64,000 nt of DNA from Gemelliphila asaccharolytica. GTDB taxonomy: Bacteria > Bacillota > Bacilli > Staphylococcales > Gemellaceae. The position numbers were made by a program, and so were the translations under genes. The stretch spans positions 58,595-122,594 of the forward strand of contig NZ_KQ959899.1 in the NCBI RefSeq assembly GCF_001553005.1. The letters are read 5' to 3'. Positions within the stretch are counted from its first letter, which is position 1. Each line of letters opens with the position of its first letter. This document shows positions 1 to 7,280 of the stretch, one piece after another. The notes under the pieces are model-generated. The model ran no database searches. It was not told the origin of the DNA and saw only the letters and a program-made list of their open reading frames with translations.

Positions 1-166
1 GAATAATCTCTCCACTTGCCAAATCTATGACCTTAACTTCTTTATCATCAACAGAGTAGGCAAAGAGGAGGATTTCAAAATCCTCACTCTCGGCATATTT
101 GTATACACCACTTTTGCCTAAATCAACTGAAGAATAGGTCTCAAGATCTATTGATATTTTTTTCAT
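1..166 (-). CDS. Phage/ICE-type family A DNA polymerase, N-terminal part (runs off the window)
   Basis: The 55 visible codons start MKKISIDLETYSSVDLGKSG. The D-L-E-T near residues 7-10 is motif I of a DEDD 3'-5' exonuclease, placed at the extreme N-terminus as in phage and ICE family A polymerases. The gene continues beyond base 1, so the polymerase domain cannot be seen. It lies downstream of the DUF2800 and DUF2815 genes on the same strand, the usual company of such polymerases in Firmicutes prophage replication modules. It would replicate the element or make up DNA during its transfer. The start at 166 is two bases after the stop of the next gene upstream. Confident about the exonuclease motif, less so about the full identity. 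Confidence 0.75.
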   Translation of the reverse strand, partial: MKKISIDLETYSSVDLGKSGVYKYAESEDFEILLFAYSVDDKEVKVIDLASGEII

Positions 167-168
167 TT

Positions 169-360
169 TTATTTAATTTCGTCCAATGATTGGATGCATT
201 TATCAATAGTTCTTTGCGTTTCATCCAATCGTTTCTCTATATCTCTATAAATTTCCCTGATTCTCTTTTCTGTTTCGTTAATTTGAGCCTGAACATAGCC
301 TAACTTATACCAGTAGTAAGACCATAATCCCATCAAAATAGCTAAGATTGTTTCTTTCAT
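169..360 (-). CDS. Small membrane-anchored coiled-coil protein of the phage-like module
   Basis: A 63-residue protein. Residues 4-20 form one hydrophobic segment with aromatic residues (W, Y), followed by about 40 charged residues with heptad-like spacing of I, L and E/K/R, so a short coiled coil is likely. I do not recognise the family. It sits between the DUF2815 gene and the polymerase start with almost no spacing, so it is probably co-transcribed. The layout (N-terminal anchor, cytoplasmic coiled coil) would suit a membrane-tethering or holin-like accessory protein, but nothing in the sequence decides this. Confidence 0.55.
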   Translation of the reverse strand: MKETILAILMGLWSYYWYKLGYVQAQINETEKRIREIYRDIEKRLDETQRTIDKCIQSLDEIK

Positions 361-371
361 ATAAAATCCTC

Positions 372-917
372 CTATGCTAAGAAATCTTCGTCATCATCGT
401 CCATAGCATCGAAGTCATCTGCTGCATTAGACCTATTTCCTAGAGGTTGACCATCTCTTAGCTTTTGAATATTCCCTAGCCCAACCGCTATGCCCTTATT
501 TCCATTTACATTGTAGGCATAGAAATTAAGAGATACTCTTGCATAAACTCCTGAGTAGACTTCACTTCTATCAAGAATTGGTTCTACATTTTTATCCACA
601 ATTTGAGGTGCTGTCATAGAGTTAGCATTTAAGAAGTATGCATCAGCATAAGCCTCATCATCTTTTTCCGTGTCACCATCTCTTAATGGAAGTTTGATAG
701 CTTTCTTATTTGGTTTCTTTCCATTAAATTTAGAAAGTCCTTCATCAATAGCAGCATCCACTGCTTTTTCAATTTTTTCGATTGTCTTTTGATCACTCTT
801 TGGGATAATGACAGACACTGAATATCGTTCTTTGCTCCCATTAATTGACTTTGGTTCCCAAACATTTGCATAGCTTAATCTAACTTCTCCAGTAACTATT
901 TTTTTTCTATTTTGCAT
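372..917 (-). CDS. DUF2815 family protein (phage single-strand DNA-binding-like protein)
   Basis: About 181 residues from ATG 917, which is preceded by GGAGG nine bases upstream. A longer frame reaching 932 lacks a better site. The N-terminus (MQNRKKIVTGEVRLSYANVW) and the very acidic C-terminal tail (DDFDAMDDDDEDFLA) match DUF2815 proteins of Firmicutes prophages. The acidic tail is also the hallmark of single-strand DNA-binding proteins, where it docks partner proteins. It overlaps the 3' end of the DUF2800 gene by 11 bases, implying translational coupling. The likely role is single-strand DNA handling during replication or recombination of the element. The family call is recognition; the role is inferred from the tail and the neighbours. 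Confidence 0.8.
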   Translation of the reverse strand: MQNRKKIVTGEVRLSYANVWEPKSINGSKERYSVSVIIPKSDQKTIEKIEKAVDAAIDEGLSKFNGKKPNKKAIKLPLRDGDTEKDDEAYADAYFLNANSMTAPQIVDKNVEPILDRSEVYSGVYARVSLNFYAYNVNGNKGIAVGLGNIQKLRDGQPLGNRSNAADDFDAMDDDDEDFLA

Positions 918-2031
918 AATTAAATCCTCCAAATTCTTCTTTTACATTTTCAATTACTACTTCTTCTCGTTTGTCTCTAATGCTTACTAAACTTAACTTC
1001 CCTTTTGGTTTTTCTAATAAGTCAGTGATATTATCATCAAAGACTTTCTTACCTAGTAACTTAGTCATCGCTGTAATGCCAAGTAACTTCTCTTCAAAGG
1101 GGTTGAATCCCAGTTCTTTTACTTTCTTAATCACTTCATCTTCATCTCTGTATCTTCTATTTGACCTGCCTTCAACCAGTTTTAAATCTTTCCATCTATG
1201 ACCCTTCATTGCTTTTTCTAAAGCATAGGCCTTGATGTCTTTGACCCATTGTTCCATTTCGTCTAGTCTTGGTAGAATCTCTTCAATTTCATCGTCAGAT
1301 AGTTCTGGTGGTAGGGTAAATTCTTCTTGTGCTAGTTTTAGATTTTCTTCCGCTCTTTTCCTACATTTATTCTTTGCTTTACAGAAGATGCACCATTCTC
1401 CACAAGAGTATTCTCCTTCGCCTCTATATGCTTTCTCAGCAATCTCTCGTACGGTTTCTCCCCACTTATAAAGTTCTATCTTATTGATTTCATAAATTGA
1501 GATATTGCATCTTCTTGGTTGATAGATGTGAAGTATTACATTCTCGATATCATAAATGCCATCAAAAAGTGTAAGTGCTCCCAGCCCGTATAACATGAGT
1601 TGAGTATTTTCTTTTGCATCGACTAGGACTCCTTGACCATACTTTAAGTCAACTACATGAAGGTCTTCTCCTCCAACAACTACACAGTCAGCTGTACCAA
1701 ATGACTCCTTAACATATTCTGATAGGTCAAGCCTTTCTTCTACAAAGACTGCAGGATTTTGATATTTACTCACAATTTCCATAACATAGGATGCATAACC
1801 TTCAGTAAGTTCTTCCATTTCTTCGTTATAGAACTCTAGGTCTTCTCTTGGATTATTTACATTTTGACCTAACAAAGTTCTAAGTTTGTATTCTGCAAGT
1901 GAGTGAGCTGATGTCCCCTCAAGTGCATAAGGACTAATCTCATCTTCATATTTTTGAGAAAGCCTAATGCTTGGTGGACAGTGAATCCATCTATTAGAAG
2001 ATGATGCTGATAGTATTGCGTGAGCACCCAT
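907..2031 (-). CDS. DUF2800 family protein, PD-(D/E)XK/Cas4-like nuclease of the phage module
   Basis: 374 residues starting MGAHAILSASSSNRWIHCPP, a typical DUF2800 N-terminus. The central VVDLKYGQG segment (around residues 127-135) fits the D...D-x-K core of the RecB/Cas4 nuclease fold. Around residues 208-221 there is a C-x4-C-x2-C-x5-C cluster (CGEWCIFCKAKNKC) that with an upstream Cys could hold an iron-sulfur cluster, as in Cas4 and AddB. The start ATG overlaps the stop of the upstream gene as TAATG and has a GGAGGAG site. Proteins of this kind accompany phage recombination and replication genes and probably process DNA ends. Confidence 0.8.
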   Translation of the reverse strand: MGAHAILSASSSNRWIHCPPSIRLSQKYEDEISPYALEGTSAHSLAEYKLRTLLGQNVNNPREDLEFYNEEMEELTEGYASYVMEIVSKYQNPAVFVEERLDLSEYVKESFGTADCVVVGGEDLHVVDLKYGQGVLVDAKENTQLMLYGLGALTLFDGIYDIENVILHIYQPRRCNISIYEINKIELYKWGETVREIAEKAYRGEGEYSCGEWCIFCKAKNKCRKRAEENLKLAQEEFTLPPELSDDEIEEILPRLDEMEQWVKDIKAYALEKAMKGHRWKDLKLVEGRSNRRYRDEDEVIKKVKELGFNPFEEKLLGITAMTKLLGKKVFDDNITDLLEKPKGKLSLVSIRDKREEVVIENVKEEFGGFNYAK

Positions 2032-2327
2032 TACAACTCCTCCGCATCTGCCACCAAGTCTTTATAGTTACTTGGTTCAATCTCAGATAACTTTTTAGCC
2101 CCATACTTTTCTAAGAGTTCTCTTATCTTTGCTGTATGACCTAATCTTGATTTGTCGGCTAGTATCTTTCTAACATCTTCAATTTCATAAGTCTTTTCTT
2201 CTTGTTTTTCTTTTTCTTCTTTAGGTAATTCCTCATCACTTTCTAAATCTGTGAGCAGGATTCCTATACTAGATGCAAGATTCTCTGCATCTTCTTTGAT
2301 TTCCATTAGTAGCTTTGTCCTTGACAT
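2031..2327 (-). CDS. Hypothetical protein of the phage-like module
   Basis: 98 residues, acidic and rich in E, K and L, with no membrane segment. The C-terminal half (from IEDVRKILADKS to the end) looks like a small helical domain with the pattern L-A-x-K-S-R-x-G-H-T-A-K-I-R-E-L-L, reminiscent of the rRNA/RecT-associated helical domains that often sit at the C-terminus of short phage proteins. I cannot name the family. It has a good ribosome site (AAAGGAG), overlaps the start of DUF2800 by one base and is overlapped at its 5' end by the preceding ORF. Confidence 0.6.
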   Translation of the reverse strand: MSRTKLLMEIKEDAENLASSIGILLTDLESDEELPKEEKEKQEEKTYEIEDVRKILADKSRLGHTAKIRELLEKYGAKKLSEIEPSNYKDLVADAEEL

Positions 2328-2520
2328 CTTTTTCTCCTTTCTCGATTTCTCTAATATCCACTGAGTCTACTGTAATTCCCGGTTCTAATAAGTAGATTTG
2401 TCTGTATTCTCCAAACAATAATCTGATAAGTTTGCTTGGTAACCTTCTTATTGAACCTTTAAGACCATTGGTTTTTTGTCCCACTTCACTTGTTACATTG
2501 ATGATTATTTTGTGCCTCAT
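2269..2520 (-). CDS. Hypothetical protein of the phage-like module
   Basis: About 83 residues from ATG 2520, chosen because AAAGGAGG lies seven bases upstream. An upstream frame to 2568 has no such site. The first 30 residues (MRHKIIINVTSEVG) look like a beta-strand-rich start; the last 25 are charged. Its 3' end overlaps the next gene by about 59 bases in a different frame, unusually long even for phage genes, so either the end of this protein or the start of the next may be wrong. The family is not recognised. Confidence 0.45.
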   Translation of the reverse strand: MRHKIIINVTSEVGQKTNGLKGSIRRLPSKLIRLLFGEYRQIYLLEPGITVDSVDIREIEKGEKDVKDKATNGNQRRCRESCI

Positions 2521-2605
2521 GTTTGCCTCCTTTCTGAAAGGGTCATCTCCCTTACAAATCACAGGCAAAGAAAAAGGACGAGTTTTTAACCTCGCCCTAG
2601 AATAT

Positions 2606-3217
2606 TTAAAAATTATTTTTGATTTTCTTCTTCGCCTTGTCCAAATGTTCCTTAACCGCAGCTGAAGATATGTTCATTAAATCTGCAATTTCTGACTGCT
2701 TATATCCATCTTCATACATCAGCTTGATTACTAATCTCTGCTTTTCTGTTAATAAGCTTAGTAGATCTTCAATATGGTCCAACCATTCAGGCTTTCCATC
2801 TGATTTCTTATCTGCGATAGATGCAATCAGCCTTTTATCCGGGTCAATCTCTCCATCATTATCGAAATCAAGAGATAAGTTATAGTTTCTAGGGAATCTT
2901 TCCTCAACTGCTCCTTTCACAATGTCCTCATTGGGTTCGTATCCATTACTTTTTTTAAAGTCGCTTATAAATTCTTTTTTCCACACATCTATTTCAGCTT
3001 TCTCTTCTTTAGTTCGCTCAGGTCTTAGATTCTTAAGGTTGTAATAAACCTCGCTATCATCCATCGAGTGTAACATTTTAATATCCAGCTCCGTTACACC
3101 ATTTTCTCCAGGTTTAATAACAATTATCTTTTCAACGTATTCTCCTTTTTCTGTTCTTTGTGTTGTTGTGTACTTGTAGACCCCGCGGTCTTTTTGATTA
3201 GTTTTGTGAATTCTCAT
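2606..3217 (-). CDS. Sigma-70 region 4-like transcription regulator of the element
   Basis: About 203 residues from ATG 3217 (AAGGCAGG site upstream; the frame is open to 3259 but without a site). The C-terminal ~60 residues read LLSLLTEKQRLVIKLMYEDG followed by YKQSEIADLMNISSAAVKEH, a clear sigma-70 region 4 helix-turn-helix of the kind seen in phage late-gene regulators. The N-terminal part (KDRGVYKYTT) is polar and unassigned. The protein lacks region 2, so it is probably an accessory or anti-/alternative sigma-like activator. It is the first gene of the leftward module and faces away from the cargo island. Confidence 0.7.
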   Translation of the reverse strand: MRIHKTNQKDRGVYKYTTTQRTEKGEYVEKIIVIKPGENGVTELDIKMLHSMDDSEVYYNLKNLRPERTKEEKAEIDVWKKEFISDFKKSNGYEPNEDIVKGAVEERFPRNYNLSLDFDNDGEIDPDKRLIASIADKKSDGKPEWLDHIEDLLSLLTEKQRLVIKLMYEDGYKQSEIADLMNISSAAVKEHLDKAKKKIKNNF

Positions 3218-3371
3218 TAGAAATCCCTGCCTTTCTTTATTTGCAGAGAGATCTATCACTAAGAATTACTCATATGGTGTTACAGTCTTGTATGCACTTA
3301 CATATTTTGATATAATTTTATTAAATATGATTTGATATGAATTGTACTAAATTCCTGACTAGCCATAAAAA

Positions 3372-3399
3372 ATTCCTAGAGATTTATCTCTCTAGGAAT
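3372..3399. repeat. 11-bp perfect inverted repeat
   Basis: ATTCCTAGAGA, then six bases, then TCTCTAGGAAT. The stem is perfect, but no T-run follows on either strand, which argues against a plain terminator. An operator for the divergent promoters, or a terminator remnant, are both possible. Confidence 0.6.
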
Positions 3400-3429
3400 A
3401 ACTTGAAGTTTGTGAAGTTTACGGTACAT

Positions 3430-3456
3430 GGTTTATGGGGTTTATTTGGTTTATGA
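3430..3456. repeat. Three tandem 9-bp repeats with GGTTTAT core
   Basis: GGTTTAT occurs at 3430, 3439 and 3448, a regular nine-base period. Just upstream TGAAGTTT is itself repeated as GAAGTTTGTGAAGTTT. The block ends about 40 bases before the start of the first cargo gene. It could be an iteron-like protein-binding array or operator. Confidence 0.6.
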
Positions 3457-3498
3457 GGTTGATACTTTAATTAATGAGTTTGCAGGAGGCAAATTACT

Positions 3499-4413
3499 AT
3501 GAATAATACCTATCCTCGCTTATGTGGTGGAACATTTTTAGTTCTTCTGCTTCGTTCCAAAAGAACTAAAGCTAAAAAAGATATACGAAAATACAGTGCT
3601 AACGGTATTACAAACCCTGAATTTCTGAAGGGTTTAATTACGATATTTGATTCCAGTTACTACGAACCATCTGGCTCTTCCTTGGAAACCAACACATCAC
3701 GTTACAAAAAATGTGAAATTTCCAAAGCTGATTGTTTGCCATTTGATGACAATGCACTAATTACTGCATTTGATAGACAAATTAAAGAAGACTATTACAC
3801 TCTTTTAGTTAGAATGAAGGAGCTACTTGATTACTTTCTTACCATCGATAAGGCGCCTAAAATAGATGAGCTTGTTTATGGGATTCTTAATCTTATAATA
3901 AACGATCACTCTATTAATCAAGACGATGTCTTTTATGCTCTACCTAACGGAACAGGAATAACTAAAAAAGATCTAATATCTACGCTAGACATAAATCTTT
4001 ATTCACTTATTCTTGGCGTTTGGCATTTCATTTTAACAAGTCGCAAGGATAATAAAATTGGAGCTTCAACGATTAAGTCTTGGCATGAAGAACCTCTTGA
4101 AAAAGGTAAGGCTCATATTTTTACTAGTTCAATTGGCAGTACCTATCATCTAGATATAAAAATAAGCACACTCATTGAACAAAATGAGAGTGCTGAGCGT
4201 GAAATCAGTGATGAAATTAATAAAGATTTTTTCGAAGAACCTGAAATAGAAATTTTGGATTCTGTTGATGCAAATGAAACATCACAACACCAAGAAAATA
4301 AACAACCTACAATTAACAATCAGTTTATTTTCAATCAATCTGGCAGTGGCGTAAACATAGGGCAAGCTACTAACGTAATTATAAAAAATGGAAAGGTGGT
4401 CGATGCTAAATGA
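3499..4413 (+). CDS. Unrecognised cargo protein with C-terminal QSGSGVNIG motif
   Basis: 304 residues; ATG 3499 follows GCAGGAGG by eight bases. I do not recognise the family. The N-terminus carries a short C-G-G-T-F-L-V-L-L-L-R-S-K-R segment; the middle is alpha-helical with no membrane segment or obvious catalytic motif. The last ~35 residues read NNQFIFNQSGSGVNIGQATN and end with a short strand, a beta-hairpin-like element that recurs at the N-terminus of the next protein. The gene overlaps its neighbour by four bases (ATGA), so the two are translationally coupled and probably act together. It begins the rightward operon that leads into the restriction endonuclease. Its place in a mobile-element cargo region suggests defence or regulation, but that is inference only. 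Confidence 0.6.
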   Translation: MNNTYPRLCGGTFLVLLLRSKRTKAKKDIRKYSANGITNPEFLKGLITIFDSSYYEPSGSSLETNTSRYKKCEISKADCLPFDDNALITAFDRQIKEDYYTLLVRMKELLDYFLTIDKAPKIDELVYGILNLIINDHSINQDDVFYALPNGTGITKKDLISTLDINLYSLILGVWHFILTSRKDNKIGASTIKSWHEEPLEKGKAHIFTSSIGSTYHLDIKISTLIEQNESAEREISDEINKDFFEEPEIEILDSVDANETSQHQENKQPTINNQFIFNQSGSGVNIGQATNVIIKNGKVVDAK

Positions 4414-5084
4414 ACAACGATTTAGATATTGCTAAAACCGAATCCAATCTTCCATCAGAGAAAACAAACATATATAACTTCGAACAATCTGGACAAGGAA
4501 CTAATATAGGGTTAGCAAAAAATGTTCATAATACAACTGTAAATATTATGCTTCCGGTAAGCAATGGTACAATCGCTACCCCTACCTTTATTCAAAAAAC
4601 AATCAATATGGAGTATTTCAATTTATTTGTCATTTTAGGTGAACAATATGATAAGTCATACTTTATTGTAGATATAAAAAGAGAATTAACAATTACGGAG
4701 GGTACGGCAAAATCCATTCATGATAAACTGGCTTCCTTTTCTGAAGAAGCGAAAGCCGAAATTATGTCATACCCTTGTATATTTGCTAATGAGAACTACA
4801 GATATAGCCCACCAGAAATACCACCTAGTGGACCTCAAATGGCCCAGTATGGCTTTATCACCAAAATACAACAATTGCATAATGGAGATTTGAAAATATA
4901 TTTCCAATCATTAGCTATGTGCTCTATTCCACAAGATTTACTAAACACAATGGTTTCTGAATTAGATTTACAGGGAAATGAAAAAGTAAACGAACTTGAT
5001 CGAACACACTGGTCGATAAAAAATGTAAATATTGTAGAAGAACTGAAATTAAAAGGTATTAGCCTATTAATTCCATCCATATAA
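4410..5084 (+). CDS. Unrecognised cargo protein with N-terminal QSGQGTNIG motif
   Basis: 224 residues, coupled to the preceding gene by an ATGA overlap. Residues 21-45 read NIYNFEQSGQGTNIGLAKNV and match the C-terminal motif of the upstream protein: F-x-Q-S-G-x-G-x-N-I-G-x-A-x-N-V. The remainder is a globular domain with no motif I know (a TINMEYFNLFVILGEQY stretch, then a helical part and a SPPEIPPSGPQMAQYGFI segment). The shared motif suggests the partners use the same small beta-structure to bind one another or a common ligand. No membrane segment is present. Confidence 0.6.
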   Translation: MNNDLDIAKTESNLPSEKTNIYNFEQSGQGTNIGLAKNVHNTTVNIMLPVSNGTIATPTFIQKTINMEYFNLFVILGEQYDKSYFIVDIKRELTITEGTAKSIHDKLASFSEEAKAEIMSYPCIFANENYRYSPPEIPPSGPQMAQYGFITKIQQLHNGDLKIYFQSLAMCSIPQDLLNTMVSELDLQGNEKVNELDRTHWSIKNVNIVEELKLKGISLLIPSI

Positions 5085-5099
5085 TAAACGGAGGTTAGC

Positions 5100-5294
5100 A
5101 TGGCAGAATTAAATCAAGAAATAGAAAAATGGGTAAACCTTGAAGATATTGCTGACCATTTAAGTGTCAGCAAAGATACTATAAGAATCTGGATAAAAGA
5201 TGGTAAACTCCCCTTTTATAAAGCTGGGAAAATGTATAAGTTTAAAATTTCTGAAGTAGATGAATGGGTTCGAAAAGGAAGAATTACAGAATAA
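5100..5294 (+). CDS. Small excisionase/MerR-type helix-turn-helix protein
   Basis: 64 residues. The sequence WVNLEDIADHLSVSKDTIRI, then WIKDGKLPFYKAGKMYKFKI, is the classic excisionase-family winged helix: helix-turn-helix, then a basic wing and a C-terminal EVDEWVRKG helix. It has a GGAGG site seven bases before ATG. It lies 15 bases after the previous gene in the same direction and ahead of the XRE regulator and restriction gene. Proteins of this size are common next to restriction-modification and defence genes as regulators; excision of the element is the alternative role. Confidence 0.75.
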   Translation: MAELNQEIEKWVNLEDIADHLSVSKDTIRIWIKDGKLPFYKAGKMYKFKISEVDEWVRKGRITE

Positions 5295-5315
5295 ATTAAT
5301 GGAGGTATGCAATGA

Positions 5316-5529
5316 ATGAAAAAATCACATCAGCTATAACAAGTTATGGAAGTTATTAATTGACAAGAATATGTATCGCAAAGATTTACAGGAATTTGCC
5401 GGAATCAACTCAGCTTCTATTGCCAAACTTGGAAACGGCAGCAATATTACCACAGATATTCTTCTGAAAATTTGTAAAACCCTAGATTGTCATATAGAAG
5501 ATATTCTTGAAACGATAGATGAAAAGTAA
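5316..5529 (+). pseudogene. XRE/Cro-type regulator with frameshifted start
   Basis: From AAG 5341 the frame reads KLWKLLIDKNMYRKDLQEFA and continues through INSASIAKLGNGSNITTDIL to a stop at 5527-5529: a small XRE-family helix-turn-helix protein of the YozG kind, nearly complete. However, the ATG codons that follow the GGAGG site (5307, 5312, 5316) are all in other frames and stop within 15 codons. In the regulator frame no ATG, GTG or TTG precedes ATG 5371. Reading from ATG 5316 gives MKKS, and removing one base after that would rejoin ISYNKLWKLL. So a single-base insertion near 5328 has probably broken the start. A shortened 52-residue product from 5371 could still be made. It may once have been the control gene of the restriction system. 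Confidence 0.7.
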
Positions 5530-5570
5530 TACTGTATCAAAACTAATATAAAGATATAAGGCGGACGATT

Positions 5571-6104
5571 ATGTCATTTTACGATGATAATCACAAAAAC
5601 GAAATAGCCAAAATCAACAGATTATGGGCGAATTTAACAGAGCTAAATAAGCTTGCAAAAACCTATGGTATTCCTGACATATTTCAGGATAATGGAGCAA
5701 AAGTTCTGCAACAATTAATTTATCTAAACATGTCTATACTTCCAGGTAGAGAAGGTAATGACTGTATTTCAGCAAGCGGTACAGAATGGGAAATGAAATC
5801 TATAAATTTAGAGACTTCAGCCTCCGGCTTTAGTACAAACCATCATACCACACACTACATTATTGCTAAATATAGACAAGTTCCTTGGACTTTTGCGATC
5901 TATCATGGCATAACACTTACTGAAATGTATGTCATGACTCCATCTATGCTTGAACCATTATATCAGCATTGGGAAGAAAAGCTACAAACAATGGCACACC
6001 TAAATAATCCAAAAATCCCTGTAAAATACGTGCGCGAAAACGGAATAAAGGTGTTTCCAATCAACGAAAATAATCCCTTTGATCCTGATTCAATTAACTC
6101 ATAA
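5571..6104 (+). CDS. PvuII-type restriction endonuclease
   Basis: 177 residues. The order and spacing of motifs match R.PvuII closely: YGIPDIFQDNG (Asp 34 region of PvuII), LPGREGNDC (catalytic Asp 58), EWEMKSINL (Glu 68 and Lys 70), FSTNHH (the two His that read the central bases), IIAKYRQVPWTFAIYHG and LNNPKIPVKYV. All catalytic and base-reading residues that I know from PvuII are present. From this I infer a dimeric enzyme cutting CAGCTG, a six-base site. It is about 20 residues longer than the 157 of PvuII, at the ends. The start ATG 5571 follows AAGGCGG. It converges on the methyltransferase gene, with a shared terminator between them. Confidence 0.92.
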   Translation: MSFYDDNHKNEIAKINRLWANLTELNKLAKTYGIPDIFQDNGAKVLQQLIYLNMSILPGREGNDCISASGTEWEMKSINLETSASGFSTNHHTTHYIIAKYRQVPWTFAIYHGITLTEMYVMTPSMLEPLYQHWEEKLQTMAHLNNPKIPVKYVRENGIKVFPINENNPFDPDSINS

Positions 6105-6111
6105 AAAAAGC

Positions 6112-6141
6112 CTCGGTTCAAAATAAATATCTTGAACCGAG
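6112..6141. terminator. Bidirectional terminator between restriction and methyltransferase genes
   Basis: CTCGGTTCAA, ten-base loop, TTGAACCGAG: a perfect 10-bp stem with AAAAAAAG before and TTTTTTT after, so it works on both strands. It ends both the endonuclease transcript (+) and the methyltransferase transcript (-). Confidence 0.9.
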
Positions 6142-6146
6142 TTTTT

Positions 6147-7091
6147 TTATATGGATACATCATTTCCATTTAAAATTTCATCATACATTCTCTTTGCTTC
6201 ATCTTCATTCTGAGCAAATCTAAACACCGATGCAGCAACATATTCTTGTGATAATTCAAAACTCATCCAGCGTCTTCCTAATCCCTGAGCTGTCATTCCT
6301 GTTGTATTGCTTCCCCCAAATATATCTACAACTAAGTCACCCTCGTCAGTTAAAAATTTTATAAAAAATTCAGGTAATGCCATAGGAAATCTTGCTGGGT
6401 GTCCTTTTACACCACACTTTTTACAATATCTAAGATATTGGCTATTACTCTCACTATTAGGAAACTGCAGCATATTAGGCGGAATAGCTCCACCATTATC
6501 CTTAGCCCAAGAATCAATAGTTAAAACATGCCCTGATGGACGTTCAACACTTGAACCCTTTATATAATTTTCTGGATGATCTATGAGGTTTTGCATCCTG
6601 CTTGAATAAGGGGTTAAAACCTTTCTTACATCCGCCTTACATTCTCTAGGATTCTTACAAAGCCACCACACTGTATTAACAGATGTCTTTGCTCTAAGTT
6701 TTCTTTTATTTACCCATTCAATCGGTGCTGGTAAAGCCGATGGATTATGCCAATAAAACGGTTGAGCCAATTTGAATCCAATTTCATCAACCATTTTGAT
6801 GAGAGTTCTAAATTGATACAAGCTATATGATGGCTCCCCTTTTTCATACGCACCACCTATGTCAATAACAAAACTTCCGTCTTCTCGTAGCTTTTTATAT
6901 ACCAAACTTGCAAACTGGCATAGCCAATCAACATATTTCTCTTGTTCCTCATTACCGTATGCTTTTTTTCTTTGTAGTGCAAACGGCGGACTTGTTACTA
7001 CTAAGTTAATACTTTCATCTTCAAACTTTGCGAGTTCATCTAATGAATCTCCGCATATGCACTGACCAAGATTCGTAGAATATCCACTCAT
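6147..7091 (-). CDS. PvuII-type DNA methyltransferase (beta class, probably cytosine-N4)
   Basis: 314 residues from ATG 7091; a GTG three bases earlier is also possible. Motif IV (TSPPF) is near residue 33 and the SAM motif I (DIFGGSNTT) is near residue 260: the IV-before-I order of beta-class amino-methyltransferases. The S-P-P-F form and features such as TSPPFALQRKKAYGN, GSFVIDIGGAYEKG, IPPNMLQFPNSESNSQYLRY and HPARFP follow M.PvuII. It should protect CAGCTG for the endonuclease. Its start codon overlaps the stop of the AbrB-like gene (TGATG), so both come from the promoter at 7287-7315. Here R and M converge, unlike the divergent arrangement of PvuII itself. Confidence 0.9.
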   Translation of the reverse strand: MSGYSTNLGQCICGDSLDELAKFEDESINLVVTSPPFALQRKKAYGNEEQEKYVDWLCQFASLVYKKLREDGSFVIDIGGAYEKGEPSYSLYQFRTLIKMVDEIGFKLAQPFYWHNPSALPAPIEWVNKRKLRAKTSVNTVWWLCKNPRECKADVRKVLTPYSSRMQNLIDHPENYIKGSSVERPSGHVLTIDSWAKDNGGAIPPNMLQFPNSESNSQYLRYCKKCGVKGHPARFPMALPEFFIKFLTDEGDLVVDIFGGSNTTGMTAQGLGRRWMSFELSQEYVAASVFRFAQNEDEAKRMYDEILNGNDVSI

Positions 7092-7267
7092 CACTGATTA
7101 CCTTCCTTTTTCTTTTTTAATATAATTTCATCCGCTTCAGAATCATAAAAAACATCAAAAATAGTTTTTCCTTTCTCAGCTTTTACATTTTCAAGTATTG
7201 CCTTAGGCATTCTTACTCTCATATCTTGCTGTAGGACATAACTATCTAAGTATATTCTATTCTGCAT
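7091..7267 (-). CDS. AbrB/MazE-like small regulator, co-transcribed with the methyltransferase
   Basis: 58 residues: MQNRIYLDSYVLQQDMRVRM then PKAILENVKAEKGKTIFDVF. The pattern R-V-x-x-P-K-x-x-x-x-x-x-x-x-x-G-x-x-x-x-x-x-x-D is the swapped-hairpin AbrB fold. It follows AGGAGGTG by seven bases. The stop overlaps the methyltransferase start, so the regulator and enzyme are made together. It may repress its own promoter, which would keep early methylase expression high after entry into a new cell. AbrB folds also serve as antitoxins, but no toxin is visible nearby. Confidence 0.75.
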   Translation of the reverse strand: MQNRIYLDSYVLQQDMRVRMPKAILENVKAEKGKTIFDVFYDSEADEIILKKKKEGNQ

Positions 7268-7280
7268 AGCTTCACCTCCT

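Larger units (their letters stand above)
3218..3498. other. Divergent intergenic region between the replication module and the cargo island
   Basis: About 280 bases with no gene. It separates the leftward replication module from the rightward cargo genes and holds a strong inverted repeat (3372-3399) and three 9-base tandem repeats (3430-3456), listed separately. Promoters for both directions are expected here, but I could not point to a convincing -35/-10 pair for either. Confidence 0.5.

Noticed and set aside
971-1471. Open frames on the plus strand opposite DUF2800
   Set aside because: They lie wholly within a well-supported gene, have no ribosome site and encode Ser/Leu/Phe-rich sequence typical of antisense frames.
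3430-3456. CRISPR-like array
   Set aside because: Three 9-base repeats without unique spacers of regular length; no cas genes in the window.
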